This document shows positions 33,564 to 42,569 of a DNA stretch of 64,000 nt, piece after piece. Origin of the DNA: Caldicellulosiruptor hydrothermalis 108 (GTDB taxonomy: Bacteria > Bacillota > Thermoanaerobacteria > Caldicellulosiruptorales > Caldicellulosiruptoraceae); NCBI RefSeq assembly GCF_000166355.1, contig NC_014652.1, positions 248,001 through 312,000 on the forward strand. The letters are read 5' to 3'. Position 1 is the first letter of the stretch, and every line of letters begins with the position of its first letter. A program made the translations under genes and the position numbers. The notes under the pieces were generated by a model. That model was not told the DNA's origin and did no database searches. It worked only from the letters and a program-made list of their open reading frames with translations.

Positions 33564-36197
33564 TTAATGTCCTCTTGCAAGGTAAATGTAGCCTTTCTCA
33601 ACATCACATGCAAGGTTTATACTTTTTGCACTTGATTTTGCAAGCAGGTTATTTGATGATGCATATCCGATGTAAAGAGTATCGTATCTTTCTACACGGG
33701 TGTAATCACTTGTGGTGCAGATAATCATTGAAGGTGCTTTTCTTGATTTTAAAAGTCTTATGAGTACATCTTTTTCATCTTGCCTGAGGCTTTCAAAGGG
33801 GATGTCCAAAACAACAATCAGAGGTTTTTTCTCAGCTGATAGATTTTTAATCCTCATCCATTGATAGTATGAAAAATCCAAAATCGAACCACTTTTTGTT
33901 CTTAAAAATACTATATTGAACTTTTCATTCTTTTCGTATGGTGGATTGTCCTTTTCAAGACTGTAGCATTTCAAATAGCTGCCAAGGTTTGATTCTACTT
34001 TTTTCTTGATCTCACTTGGTAGGCTTTCAAAACCCTTTGTCAGAAAGATAACAGATGTCTTTGCAAGCTTCTCATCAAACTTTGCAACATACTGGTTTAT
34101 ATTTTCAACAGGAGGTAGATTCACAACATCGCCTGTGAGATTGTCAATCCAAATATAGCCTTGTGTCTTTTGAGGAATAAGAAGAATATAATCTAAGGTT
34201 TTGTAACTCTCTACATTCAAGGAATAGCTTTTGAAATTGTCGCTTTTAAGCTGCGTAATCTCAACCTCTTTTTGCGTGCCACTTAGCATTTTGAATCCAA
34301 GGTAGACTTTGACATTATTTGCGCAAATGTCAAATGAAATTTTACTTATATTTGTAAGGTCAACAGGAGTTTTAAAATCAAGCTTGAAACTTTTGCCTTT
34401 TGTTGATGAGACGCTGAAGTATATCTTGTTTGAATATTTTCCCTGTGTCTTGTTCTTGGATGAAAGAAACATCGAAACACCTTTTGGCCAGCTCAAGGCA
34501 AGATAATCAAACGACCGTAGAAGCTGTAAAGTCTCACCTATCCCAACTGGTATACTGCATTTTAAATCTTTGTAAGTAAATGTTACAAAACCTCGAAAGT
34601 TAGATTTTGCTATGAAAATTCCATCTTTGAACTCAAAAGCTGGATTTTCTTCGGCTTGAACTTTTCTTGGGTCTATCTCTTTAAAGTGGCCAACCTTATC
34701 TTTTATATAAAACCTCAGCGCTAAAGATTCACCGGGCATAAGTTTGAGCTGCTTTTTGCTTGTGGTCAAAATCTCTGGCTTGTACACCGAAATCTTTTTT
34801 TGTGCAAAAGCTTTCTGGTACACATCTTCGTAAACACAAGATATTGTAACAACACCGTCTTTGTAAGGCGTGAAGATGCCATCTTTTATGTCTATCTCAT
34901 AAGCATCCTGGTATACCTTCAAATATACAGCATCATATGTGATTGTGTTGTAGAACCTGTCCTTTGCAAAAACCTTTATAGGATACTCTTCGCCTGCAAA
35001 GACCTTGTCAGGACAGTCTATATAAAATGTGGAAATTTTATCATCTCTGTATTTATAAAAAGCTGCTATTGAATCAAAGACTTTTCTGGTCTCACCTGTG
35101 TTGTAAAAGGCTTTGAGGTTTCCATCATTGTCCTTTGCAATAAGCTGTGTAGAATACCCACCATCAAGGTTTATGGCTGTCCACACGCCAATTGACTGCA
35201 AAAAATTTGCAAGCTCACCCTGTGAAAGGCCAATGCTCTTTCCATTTCGGCCATCAACTGCAACAAGATAGAGGTATCGACCAATTTTGTCAATGCCAAT
35301 TGCAGATCGTGGATGCCTTCCTGCAATCTCATGTGTAAAAGTTAGTATTTTGCCATCTTTTAACAAAAAGGTATTACCAGATGCCGCAGCTTTTATTTTC
35401 TCAAGGGGAACAGAGAGGTCTATCTTGATCTCCACCTTGTCGCCCACTTTGAAGTTTGTTTTTAGGTTTTTTGCATAGTTTCCTGTTGCCGCCAAAAGAT
35501 ATTCATCTTTATCCAAGACAACAGCTGGAGTTTCTTCTCTGATATCTTTGATGATGCCATCTTTTATGATGAGCTCTACAATTCCCTTGTACTTGTCTCC
35601 AATGGTTTTTTGAACATAGTCGCCTGTGAACAAAATAGGGTATGTCAAATCGCCTGTGAACTTGTTTATGTGTGCAATCTTGAATTCATAGCCAGAATCT
35701 ACGTTTACAAGCTTGTATGAAAGACCATTTATATAGTCAAAAAGAATTTCATTCGAGTTTGTGTACACAAAGGCCGGGAAGGTATTTTGCTTGTTATTTG
35801 GCGAAGACAGAATCTTGCCACCTGACACAGAAATTCCAATTGGCCAGATTTTATTGTAGTTTGTTTTGGTGTTTGTGTAAAAGAAGTTTGCGTTTATTGC
35901 AGCAACAGGGTTTTTGTCGATTTGATTGTAAACCATGTTATAAACAAAATCGCCTGTGTTTGCAACGCCGGCTCTCAGCACGTCAAAGTCAAATCCACTA
36001 TCTATAAGGTCAAGCTTTATGCAGTTTATATCCACAAATCCCTCATCTGTCAAAAGTTCATACTTTTCATAGTACGTGCGAGGAGCAATCTGCTGTGTTG
36101 TTTTAAATCTCAAGATTTCTGTGTACGGCTTTGCAAATGCTGATAGGATGAAGGACAAAATTGTCGCAAAAGAGATAAAGCTTAAAAACTTTTTCAT
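33564..36197 (-). CDS. Secreted phosphodiester glycosidase (NAGPA/DUF2233 domain) protein
   Basis: About 877 residues; the ATG at 36197 is 11 nt after GGAGG and a GTG two codons upstream is the alternative. Signal peptide (FLSFISFATILSFILSAFAK). The NAGPA domain spans roughly 200-390 with GRHPRSAIG (295-303), VDGRN (316-320) and NLDGGYST (345-352). An Ig-like region (about 395-480) and a carbohydrate-binding-like beta domain (about 560-690) follow. The C-terminal 160 residues resemble no family I recognise. Related proteins cleave N-acetylglucosamine or other sugars from phosphodiester-linked wall polymers. Confidence 0.88.
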   Translation of the reverse strand: MKKFLSFISFATILSFILSAFAKPYTEILRFKTTQQIAPRTYYEKYELLTDEGFVDINCIKLDLIDSGFDFDVLRAGVANTGDFVYNMVYNQIDKNPVAAINANFFYTNTKTNYNKIWPIGISVSGGKILSSPNNKQNTFPAFVYTNSNEILFDYINGLSYKLVNVDSGYEFKIAHINKFTGDLTYPILFTGDYVQKTIGDKYKGIVELIIKDGIIKDIREETPAVVLDKDEYLLAATGNYAKNLKTNFKVGDKVEIKIDLSVPLEKIKAAASGNTFLLKDGKILTFTHEIAGRHPRSAIGIDKIGRYLYLVAVDGRNGKSIGLSQGELANFLQSIGVWTAINLDGGYSTQLIAKDNDGNLKAFYNTGETRKVFDSIAAFYKYRDDKISTFYIDCPDKVFAGEEYPIKVFAKDRFYNTITYDAVYLKVYQDAYEIDIKDGIFTPYKDGVVTISCVYEDVYQKAFAQKKISVYKPEILTTSKKQLKLMPGESLALRFYIKDKVGHFKEIDPRKVQAEENPAFEFKDGIFIAKSNFRGFVTFTYKDLKCSIPVGIGETLQLLRSFDYLALSWPKGVSMFLSSKNKTQGKYSNKIYFSVSSTKGKSFKLDFKTPVDLTNISKISFDICANNVKVYLGFKMLSGTQKEVEITQLKSDNFKSYSLNVESYKTLDYILLIPQKTQGYIWIDNLTGDVVNLPPVENINQYVAKFDEKLAKTSVIFLTKGFESLPSEIKKKVESNLGSYLKCYSLEKDNPPYEKNEKFNIVFLRTKSGSILDFSYYQWMRIKNLSAEKKPLIVVLDIPFESLRQDEKDVLIRLLKSRKAPSMIICTTSDYTRVERYDTLYIGYASSNNLLAKSSAKSINLACDVEKGYIYLARGH

Positions 36198-36242
36198 CTT
36201 CACACTTGCCTCCAGTCTTTTGTCATGAAAAATCGCAAAAGT

Positions 36243-36950
36243 TTAATCTTTTAACCCCCATATATTTCTCTTTATAGCATTGAAGACCAAATCCTTGGTT
36301 GCGGGATGAAACTGTTTTAAGCTTTTCACAAACTCTTTCATTCTTTGCCTGTTAGTTTTTCCATTTGCAGGGCATGGATTTGTGATTACGGGAAGTTCGA
36401 GCCTTTTTGCGGCAGATCTCAAGTCATGTTCTTTTAAGTAAATCATAGGTCTTATAGTTGTAATTTGAGTCCTATCAAGGTATGTCTTTGGGGAAAAACA
36501 GTAGATTCTTCCTTCAAAAAATAGGCTCAGGAAAAATGTTTCAACCACATCATCTAAGTGATGTCCGAGCGCAACCTTGTTGCAACCAAGACTTTTTGCT
36601 GTGGAGTTAAGTATTCCACGGCGAAGGTTTGCACAAAGCGAGCAAGGGTTTTCTTCTTTTCTAATGTCAAACACAATCTGTTTTATTTGCGATGGCACAA
36701 GATGAAATTCAACATCTATTTTATCACAAAATTCTTTGATTGGCAAAAAATCCATTCCTTCAAATCCCATGTCGATTGTGATAGCAACAACATCAAACTT
36801 TTTGGGGTAAAATCTTCTCATAAAGCTCAAAGTGTAGAGCATGGTAAGGCTATCTTTTCCGGCAGACACGCCAACCGCAATCTTGTCCCCCTCTTCTATC
36901 ATCTCAAAATCTTCTACAGCCTTTCTCACCTTGCTAAAGATATGCTGCAT
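36243..36950 (-). CDS. TtcA-like tRNA thiolation ATPase (PP-loop)
   Basis: 235 residues. The PP-loop is VGVSAGKDSLTM (residues 27-37, SxGKDS form). Two cysteines in PCSLCANLRRG (103, 106) plus Cys193 in NPCPANGK are placed as the three [4Fe-4S] ligands of TtcA. LGHHLDDVVETFFLSLFFEG is the conserved substrate segment. TtcA makes 2-thiocytidine at tRNA position 32; related enzymes thiolate other positions. Location just upstream of a tRNA cluster is suggestive only, as it faces the other way. Confidence 0.88.
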   Translation of the reverse strand: MQHIFSKVRKAVEDFEMIEEGDKIAVGVSAGKDSLTMLYTLSFMRRFYPKKFDVVAITIDMGFEGMDFLPIKEFCDKIDVEFHLVPSQIKQIVFDIRKEENPCSLCANLRRGILNSTAKSLGCNKVALGHHLDDVVETFFLSLFFEGRIYCFSPKTYLDRTQITTIRPMIYLKEHDLRSAAKRLELPVITNPCPANGKTNRQRMKEFVKSLKQFHPATKDLVFNAIKRNIWGLKD

Positions 36951-37057
36951 TTTTCATTCCTCCAAATGCTATTATTTTGATTTACATTGTAGACATTATT
37001 AATTATATCATGCATAGCAGAGGACAAAGAAGTTAAAAATTTACTGTATTTGACCTC

Positions 37058-37086
37058 TTGACGAAAATCAAAAATGATGTTATCAT
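37058..37086 (+). promoter_or_regulatory. Promoter of the tRNA cluster
   Basis: TTGACG at 37058-37063, 17-bp spacer, TATCAT at 37081-37086, 15 bp before the first tRNA. Confidence 0.7.
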
Positions 37087-37100
37087 ATAAATGCTGATGG

Positions 37101-37177
37101 CGGGGTGTAGCTCAGCTTGGTAGAGCACGTGGTTTGGGACCATGGGGCCGGAGGTTCAAGTCCTCTCACCCCGACCA
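37101..37177 (+). tRNA. tRNA-Pro (anticodon UGG)
   Basis: Acceptor arms CGGGGTG/CACCCCG, anticodon stem CGTGG/CCATG around loop TTTGGGA, T-loop GTTCAAGTC, encoded CCA. 77 nt. Confidence 0.96.
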
Positions 37178-37202
37178 TAAAAAGGGTTTGTTTAAAAGGG
37201 TA

Positions 37203-37232
37203 TTGACAGAAATGTAGAGCTTATGTTAAAAT
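37203..37232 (+). promoter_or_regulatory. Second promoter within the tRNA cluster
   Basis: TTGACA at 37203-37208, 18-bp spacer, TAAAAT at 37227-37232, in the 99-bp gap between tRNA-Pro and tRNA-Tyr. It would drive the four distal tRNAs. Confidence 0.65.
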
Positions 37233-37276
37233 ACAAAAACGTCGGCTCTCAGTAAAAAAAGAAGAAAGTAAGACAT

Positions 37277-37361
37277 GGAGGGGTACCCAAGTGGTCAAAG
37301 GGGGCAGACTGTAAATCTGTTGCCGCAGGCTTCGTTGGTTCGAATCCAACCCCCTCCACCA
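37277..37361 (+). tRNA. tRNA-Tyr (anticodon GUA)
   Basis: Acceptor GGAGGGG/CCCCTCC, anticodon loop CTGTAAA, long variable arm (type II), T-loop GTTCGAATC, encoded CCA. 85 nt. Confidence 0.96.
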
Positions 37362-37378
37362 CTAAGAGTAAAAATGGT

Positions 37379-37454
37379 GCTGGCGTAGCTCAATCGGTAG
37401 AGCAGCCGACTTGTAATCGGCAGGTTGCGGGTTCGAGTCCCATCGCCAGCTCCA
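37379..37454 (+). tRNA. tRNA-Thr (anticodon UGU)
   Basis: Acceptor GCTGGCG/CGCCAGC, anticodon stem CCGAC with loop TTGTAAT, T-loop GTTCGAGTC, encoded CCA. 76 nt. Confidence 0.96.
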
Positions 37455-37482
37455 TTTAATTTAATAAAGAAGAATAACAGGT

Positions 37483-37558
<76 letters not shown>

Positions 37559-37567
37559 TTTAAATGC

Positions 37568-37644
<77 letters not shown>

Positions 37645-37735
37645 TTTATTTTTGAGGGTTTTGATACTTGGAGTATTGTTACAAATTAATTTTTTACTGC
37701 TACCCTACAGCTACTGAAATAAACTGAAAAAATTT

Positions 37736-37775
37736 AGGGTAACTACTCCACATCAGGAGTGGTTACCCTTTATAT
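37736..37775 (+). terminator. Terminator-like hairpin after the tRNA cluster
   Basis: AGGGTAAC/GTTACCCT outer stem with inner ACTCC/GGAGT, at 37736-37770, then TTTATATTT. It lies 90 bp after the last tRNA, with nothing else recognised between them. Confidence 0.65.
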
Positions 37776-37858
37776 TTGCTTGCTCAAACAGATGATTTAA
37801 CTTCGTTCTGTATATCCTGCCTTCATTATTCCCTTTCTTTTTGGTCTTGGCAGGCATT

Positions 37859-38440
37859 TTATAACATCTCTTTGATTTGAGCAAAGTCTATTATAAGGTC
37901 TTCAAAAAGAGAGACCTTTACCTTGTCATTAAAAGTGTAGACTTTGGGATATGAATATCCTGTCTCTGGACGATATACATACACAAAAATGTTTTGCTCA
38001 TCTGGATTGACAATCCAATATTCTTTGACTCCAAATTGAGTGTAAAGATTAAGTTTTCGAATATAATCATGTGCAGGATTATTTTGTGATACAACTTCAA
38101 TTATCATCTCAGGAGCTCCAATACAACCTCTATCGGTCAGCTTTTTCTTATCGCATATGATTGATATATCAGGCTGGACAACGTTTGTTGCTTTGCTTTC
38201 ATCCTGCCCTTCCTCTACAAAGACAACATCAAATGGGGCTGTGTATATTTTACATGGTTTATTGTTTTGCTTGATATAATTTCCAATAACTAATATCAAC
38301 TCAAAAATTATCTCTTGATGTATCCTTGACGGTGCAGGGCTCATATTATAAATAACACCATCAATTAGCTCTACTTTTGCGTCTTGAGGCAGCTGAAGAT
38401 AGTCTGCATAAGTGTATATTTTAGGTACTTTGGCCTCCAT
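37859..38440 (-). CDS. Uma2-family putative endonuclease (DUF820)
   Basis: Start at ATG 38440, behind AAGGTGAGG; GTG 38449 would place the ribosome site inside the gene. 193 residues of the Uma2/DUF820 PD-(D/E)xK-like fold: TYADYLQLPQDAKVELIDGVIYNMSPAP, then VVQPDISIICDKKKL, and APEMIIEVVSQNNPAHDYIRKLNLYTQFGVKEYWIVNP with the E-V-S and later K positions of the nuclease core. The family is widespread in cyanobacteria and thermophiles. Its role is unclear, often linked to mobile or repetitive genes. Confidence 0.88.
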   Translation of the reverse strand: MEAKVPKIYTYADYLQLPQDAKVELIDGVIYNMSPAPSRIHQEIIFELILVIGNYIKQNNKPCKIYTAPFDVVFVEEGQDESKATNVVQPDISIICDKKKLTDRGCIGAPEMIIEVVSQNNPAHDYIRKLNLYTQFGVKEYWIVNPDEQNIFVYVYRPETGYSYPKVYTFNDKVKVSLFEDLIIDFAQIKEML

Positions 38441-38469
38441 TGCCCTCACCTTTTTTGAATTTTATAAAG

Positions 38470-38608
38470 ATTAAACTTCTGATATAATTATATCACAAAA
38501 GTTTTCGAAGAAAGAGCAAAATTGCCAAGCACTGTATTTATTATTACTTCTTTTAACCATTTTGGCCAAACATAAATATTTTGTAATTCTTTATAAAAAA
38601 AAGAGCGG
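38470..38608 (-). pseudogene. Remnant of the 3' end of an SPL-like radical-SAM gene
   Basis: This stretch is clearly similar to 42915-43059, which is the C-terminal coding end and downstream flank of the intact SPL-like gene. Shared blocks include ATAATTATATCACAAAA, GAGCAAAATTGCCAAG and ACTTCTTTTAA/TTCTTCTTTTAA. One copy carries an 11-bp gap. Only about 40 codons' worth of gene remain, so it is a fragment left by a duplication or a recombination. The AT-rich ATATAATTATATCA segment may now act as promoter for the Uma2 gene. Confidence 0.75.
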
Positions 38609-38666
38609 TTTACAGAAGAAGAGTATAGAGAAATAAAGAAGCACGCTAAGTATTCCATTTTCAAAC

Positions 38667-39212
38667 ATGCAGGTTACAGAGATAACTTGCCATGCAAAAG
38701 GTGCCCATGCCCTTTTTCCGAGTGCAAGAACTATCATAGACATTGGTGGGCAGGATAGCAAAGTGATAAAAATAGATGAAGATGGCAATGTATTGGATTT
38801 TGTTATGAACGATAAATATTCGGCAGGCACTGGTAGATTTATTGAATACATGGCAAGAGTTTTGGAGTTGGAGCTTGAAGATTTTTCGAGGTGTTCAAAT
38901 TTCACAGAGGATTTGACAATTTCGAGTATGTGCACTGTATTTGCCGAATCAGAAGTGATAAGCCTCATTGCGCAAGGTAAGAAAAGAGAGGATATAGTAA
39001 GAGCTATTAACAAGGTTGTAGCAATAAAAGCTATTTCGTTAATAAATAGAGTAAAAGGTGAAAAGGATTTTGTAATGACAGGCGGGGTTGCAAAAAATAA
39101 AGGTGTTGTTTTAGAGCTTGAAAGAAGGCTTGGTAGCAGGCTTTTGATTCCTTTTGATCCGCAAGTTGTTGGTGCTCTGGGCGCAGCAATAATTGGGCTT
39201 GAGGGTGGTTAG
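38667..39212 (+). pseudogene. N-terminally truncated 2-hydroxyacyl-CoA dehydratase activator (BadF/BcrA-type ATPase)
   Basis: 181 codons read as the last two thirds of an activator ATPase: VTEITCHAKGAHALFP, IIDIGGQDSKVIKID, NDKYSAGTGRFIEYMA, TISSMCTVFAESEVISL, and the second phosphate loop VMTGGVAKNKGVV. Normal proteins (about 255-260 residues) start with a GIDVGSTTTK phosphate loop some 85 residues earlier. That part is missing, and the sequence upstream is the SPL-like gene remnant. There is no good ribosome site at 38667. ATP binding cannot be complete, so this is treated as a decayed gene. Confidence 0.82.
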
Positions 39213-39281
39213 ATAGATAGATTTCAATTCCAATTTAACAGGTATAGTTAGCTTTATTGTATTGAGGAAAGAAGGCAGACA

Positions 39282-40433
39282 TTACTCAAATTGCCAAGCC
39301 ATTTTTATTATGTTTTCTTTTTCAAGGTCATTTTTTACATTTCTTGCAAGTTTAAAAAGTTCTTTTTCACGTTCATCTCTGTTTTTTAAATAAGTATCTC
39401 TATCCACTTTTCCTTTTTCAACATTCTCTATAATTTTTCTCTGGGCTTTCCAATACCCAATTGCAAGATCAGTTTTCTCTTCGGTAAAGAAAATATCTCT
39501 GTTTTCAACAAACCATAGAGGCTTATATATAGAAAGACATGGGAGTGAGCTTCCAGTTGCGAAGATGTTTATTTTTCGGTCAATTAATTCAACAATAAAG
39601 CTTCCAGTTGTTTCACTTGAGATAATGCTTTTTGAATGCATGCAAATGTTTTTCATAGATCCATACAAGAAATTTTTGCTATTTAAATTATAATGGTATC
39701 GCAATATGCTTTTGAAATCTTCTATAGTTAACTTTCCCTTTTTTTCTTCCAGCATTTTTTGGGTAAGCTGCTGTCTAAAATTACCACATGCAAATTTAGT
39801 TATAAGTGGGTTTTCAAACTCTTTTTTAAAATCAATGATTTCTCGTTTTATCATCTTGCTTTTCATATCATAATCGTTTCTTATGCTCAACGCATTTGAA
39901 ATGCTTCTTACATCTTTAACTTTTTGCAAAGCCCAATAGACACCTGCTGTTTCTAATACCCATGCATTTTCAAAGTCAGCAATTAAAAATGAGTTGTGGT
40001 ATTTTAGATTCTTTGTATATCCGCATTTTCCACCTTGTCCATATCTTTCAATAAAGTAAATAATATTGTCAACTGCTTCTTTTGCTGTCTTGCTTCGCTC
40101 AAGTGCAAGTCGCAGAATATCCATCCCAAGAAGTGCTGGTGGACCTTGTCTTTGATTTGTAAACACTGCTTCATTTCCAATAACAACTCCGAATTCATTA
40201 ACTCCCATTTCAGCGCCCCATATCCAAGATGGCTTAAATAAAAAACAATCATATGTAACTTCTGCCTGCTCCACTTCAATATATGTACATTTGACCTTTT
40301 CTCCTTTTTTATGTTCCTTTCTGGGGACTCTTATAACTATATGAGGCTCATTTTTCTCTCTGTCACTGTTTTTGCCAAATAATACACAGTTATTCAGCGT
40401 TGAATTTTTCAAGGCAACAATAGTATCGCACAT
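39282..40433 (-). CDS. Peptidase family C69/secernin-like Ntn hydrolase
   Basis: 383 residues beginning MCDTIVALKNSTLNNCVLFGKNSDREKNE. After removal of Met the Cys2 would be the Ntn nucleophile, as in C69 dipeptidases and secernins. AEMGVNEFGVVIGNEAVFT, GMDILRLALERSKTAKEAVD and SFLIADFENAWVLETAG are family motifs. No signal peptide, so cytosolic dipeptide or amide hydrolysis is likely. A terminator-free gap separates it from the IS4 element upstream. Confidence 0.9.
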   Translation of the reverse strand: MCDTIVALKNSTLNNCVLFGKNSDREKNEPHIVIRVPRKEHKKGEKVKCTYIEVEQAEVTYDCFLFKPSWIWGAEMGVNEFGVVIGNEAVFTNQRQGPPALLGMDILRLALERSKTAKEAVDNIIYFIERYGQGGKCGYTKNLKYHNSFLIADFENAWVLETAGVYWALQKVKDVRSISNALSIRNDYDMKSKMIKREIIDFKKEFENPLITKFACGNFRQQLTQKMLEEKKGKLTIEDFKSILRYHYNLNSKNFLYGSMKNICMHSKSIISSETTGSFIVELIDRKINIFATGSSLPCLSIYKPLWFVENRDIFFTEEKTDLAIGYWKAQRKIIENVEKGKVDRDTYLKNRDEREKELFKLARNVKNDLEKENIIKMAWQFE

Positions 40434-40452
40434 AAAATAAACCTCCTTGTGA

Positions 40453-40464
40453 TTTTAATTATTA
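40453..40464 (+). repeat. Left target-site duplication of the IS4-type element
   Basis: TTTTAATTATTA directly abuts the left terminal repeat. The same 12 bases abut the right end at 42299-42310. Confidence 0.85.
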
Positions 40465-40532
40465 TTAGCCTTTTGCAAAAACGCTCAAGATGAGCGTTAT
40501 CAAGCTTTACATAGAATCAAAAAAGACTGGTC

Positions 40533-40595
40533 ACCCTCCTCATAATTGTAGTAAAATATGATTATATAAAACAAATTTTCTACTATGAGGAGGGT
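40533..40595 (+). promoter_or_regulatory. RBS-sequestering hairpin in the transposase leader
   Basis: ACCCTCCTCATA at 40533-40544 is exactly complementary to TATGAGGAGGGT at 40584-40595, which contains the transposase ribosome-binding site GAGGAGGG (40587-40594). Inner pairs GTAG/CTAC and AAAAT/ATTTT extend the stem. Transcripts entering from outside would fold and hide the site; transcripts starting within the hairpin would not. A second small perfect hairpin, AACGCTC/GAGCGTT, lies at 40480-40498. Confidence 0.8.
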
Positions 40596-40601
40596 TCCAA
40601 A

Positions 40602-42032
40602 ATGTTCAACACCAAACCTAAACAACTTTCTTTCATAGACCTATTCTCCCACCTAAAGGCTTCGGCTCTCTACAAGCCTGAAAGCCTCTTGGGCTTGTTC
40701 AATAAATTCATTGACTTGTCACATTATATACCTTCTTCTTTCTACAATGCCTACTACAAATATTTCGGTAAGCATAGATACTTCTCTTTAGAATCTATGC
40801 TTTGTTGCTTCCTCGTCCAAAAATTGCTCAAACTCAATACTTTAACTCAGCTTCGTGCTGTCTTACTCAACTCATTCGAACTTCGCTCATTTTGTAATCT
40901 TCATGGCAATGTCCCTTCTATCTCTACTCTTTCTCGCTTTAGAAAAATATTTGCAAGTGAAATCCATAAACTTTTTCAAAATATCTCTATCCATGCACAT
41001 AATATTTCCATCCAACAATGCCCTCAAGATTCTTCAATCTTAATCTTCGACACAACAGGTATTGTCCCAAAGGTTCGTGAAAACAATCCTAAATTCATTC
41101 ATCTACTGCTGAAAAATACCTCAAAAGCTAACCCTGAACTTCCCTCTGAAAAAGTCTACTCTCTCGTTTATTCTTCTTTGCCTAAAACTGCTAACGCTAA
41201 TTCTAACATCCGTCTTATGTTTGTAAATGGCCATTTCTGCTGGGCTTTAAAATTTGCTGTCATTACAAACGCTATCGGTATCCCTTTAGCTTTAGTACCT
41301 CTGTTTAACTATGATTCCCCTTCCTCTGACCCACAAGAAGCAAAAGCTATCTCCGACTCTAAAGGTTTAATTCCTTCGCTCGAAACCTTATTCTCCTACA
41401 TCCCCAAAAATTTCTCCACTTTCATCGCCGACAGTGCTTTGGATTCCCACAACATATACTCCACTTTAAAAAATACATTTAACTTCTCCAAAATCGTCAT
41501 TCCACTAAATACAAGAGCTTCTAAAAATACTACACCTACTTTAGACCCCAATATCGTTATTTCTGAAGATGGTATCCCTATCTGCAAAAAGTTCAACAAA
41601 CCTTTTAAACCCGAAGGCAAATGTCAGGGTAAAAATCGCTCTTTGCGCCTTAAATGGACTTGCCCTATGTCACAATACAAAGATGGCAAACGCATCTGCT
41701 CTTGCCCTCAGCCTTGTACTACCTCTAAATCGGGTAGAATGTTCTATACATACCCAGATAACTTTCGCTCTTTCCCAGGTATCAACAGAAATTCACAAGA
41801 GTTTTTTGACCTCTACAAAAAACGTGTCGCTGTAGAGCAGACTATTTACCACCTGAAATCCTACATGGGCTCTGATACTATCTCTACTTATGACCATATT
41901 TCTATTTTCTCTGATTTCTTGCTATCTGCCATTACTTTCTCGCTCTTGTTTATTCTCGCTCACAATATCAAACTCTATTGCTCTAAATTGACTATCAAAA
42001 AACTTAACAAGCTCAAAAAACTTATCGCTTAA
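40602..42032 (+). CDS. IS4-family DDE transposase
   Basis: 476 residues. Candidate catalytic residues are Asp in ILIFDTTGI (near 148), Asp in FIADSALDSHNIY (near 274), and Glu in the C-terminal YKKRVAVEQTIYHLK. That last segment fits the IS4 signature Y-x2-R-x3-E-x6-K exactly. A cysteine-rich insert (CPMSQY...CSCPQPC) precedes it. An N-terminal DUF772-like region (YFSLESMLCCFLVQKLLKL) is present. The frame is intact with a strong but sequestered ribosome site. About 265 bp of non-coding IS sequence follow the stop. Confidence 0.92.
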   Translation: MFNTKPKQLSFIDLFSHLKASALYKPESLLGLFNKFIDLSHYIPSSFYNAYYKYFGKHRYFSLESMLCCFLVQKLLKLNTLTQLRAVLLNSFELRSFCNLHGNVPSISTLSRFRKIFASEIHKLFQNISIHAHNISIQQCPQDSSILIFDTTGIVPKVRENNPKFIHLLLKNTSKANPELPSEKVYSLVYSSLPKTANANSNIRLMFVNGHFCWALKFAVITNAIGIPLALVPLFNYDSPSSDPQEAKAISDSKGLIPSLETLFSYIPKNFSTFIADSALDSHNIYSTLKNTFNFSKIVIPLNTRASKNTTPTLDPNIVISEDGIPICKKFNKPFKPEGKCQGKNRSLRLKWTCPMSQYKDGKRICSCPQPCTTSKSGRMFYTYPDNFRSFPGINRNSQEFFDLYKKRVAVEQTIYHLKSYMGSDTISTYDHISIFSDFLLSAITFSLLFILAHNIKLYCSKLTIKKLNKLKKLIA

Positions 42033-42298
42033 TACTACTATTTTTTAAATCTATTTCTTACAAAAAATTTCTGGTTTTGTTTTTACTTAACCTTCTAAAA
42101 CAAGGAGTTAAGAAGGCTTAGGATATTATTGTCTTTTTTGAAGTTGTTAATTTTTGTCATATGTTTGTTGCTGATTATTTTTGTTGGTATTGATAATATT
42201 TGATTTTCACTTCTCTTTTCTTTTTGTATCTTGATTGTATTTCATGTTAGTATTGGTGCCTTTTACCTTCAATCACCACCTATTTTGCAAACGCCTAA

Positions 42299-42310
42299 TT
42301 TTAATTATTA
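42299..42310 (+). repeat. Right target-site duplication of the IS4-type element
   Basis: TTTTAATTATTA, identical to 40453-40464. Confidence 0.85.
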
Positions 42311-42359
42311 TACCTCAAAGACAATTCTATTCTAACATCCTAATATTATTTGACTGAAG

Positions 42360-42530
42360 CTTTTAGAGGAATACGAAATTGAATATGTCCAGCTTGTAGA
42401 AAGAGTCAAACAAGGATGTACAGGTAGTATGGATAAATTTGAATTAAATGTTGCAAAGTTAGTTGACAAAAAAATACAAAAAAATTGTAAAAGAAAAACA
42501 AGAAAAATAAAAACACTAAAGCTAAAATAG
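42360..42530 (+). pseudogene. Unassigned gene remnant
   Basis: An open stretch of 56 codons without a start encodes a charged helical peptide (EEYEIEYVQLVERVKQG, then DKFELNVAKLVDKK) ending in a lysine-rich tail and a stop at 42528. It has coding-like codon use but no start or ribosome site, and its 5' end lies close to the IS4 right end. Probably the tail of a gene interrupted or deleted here; the family is not recognised. Confidence 0.4.
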
Positions 42531-42569
42531 CTGAAAATATGATACTGGCAGAGATAGAGAACACTTTGT

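Larger units (their letters stand above)
40465..42298 (+). mobile_element. Complete IS4-family-type insertion sequence (1834 bp)
   Basis: Terminal inverted repeats TTAGCCTTTTGCAAAAACG (40465-40483) and, read on the minus strand from 42298, TTAGGCGTTTGCAAAATAG agree at 15 of 19 positions. The element is flanked by 12-bp direct repeats, in the 10-13 bp range typical of IS4. It carries a single intact transposase gene. Its coding strand is pyrimidine-rich, opposite to the purine-rich neighbours, supporting recent acquisition. Intact ends, gene and target duplication suggest a recent and possibly active insertion. It lies 31 bp upstream of the C69 peptidase start and could alter its promoter. Confidence 0.9.

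Noticed and set aside
38608-38745. Cysteine-rich peptide in a second frame (ending CPCPFSEC)
   Set aside because: No start codon or ribosome site, and most of it is an alternative frame of the clearly conserved activator segment.
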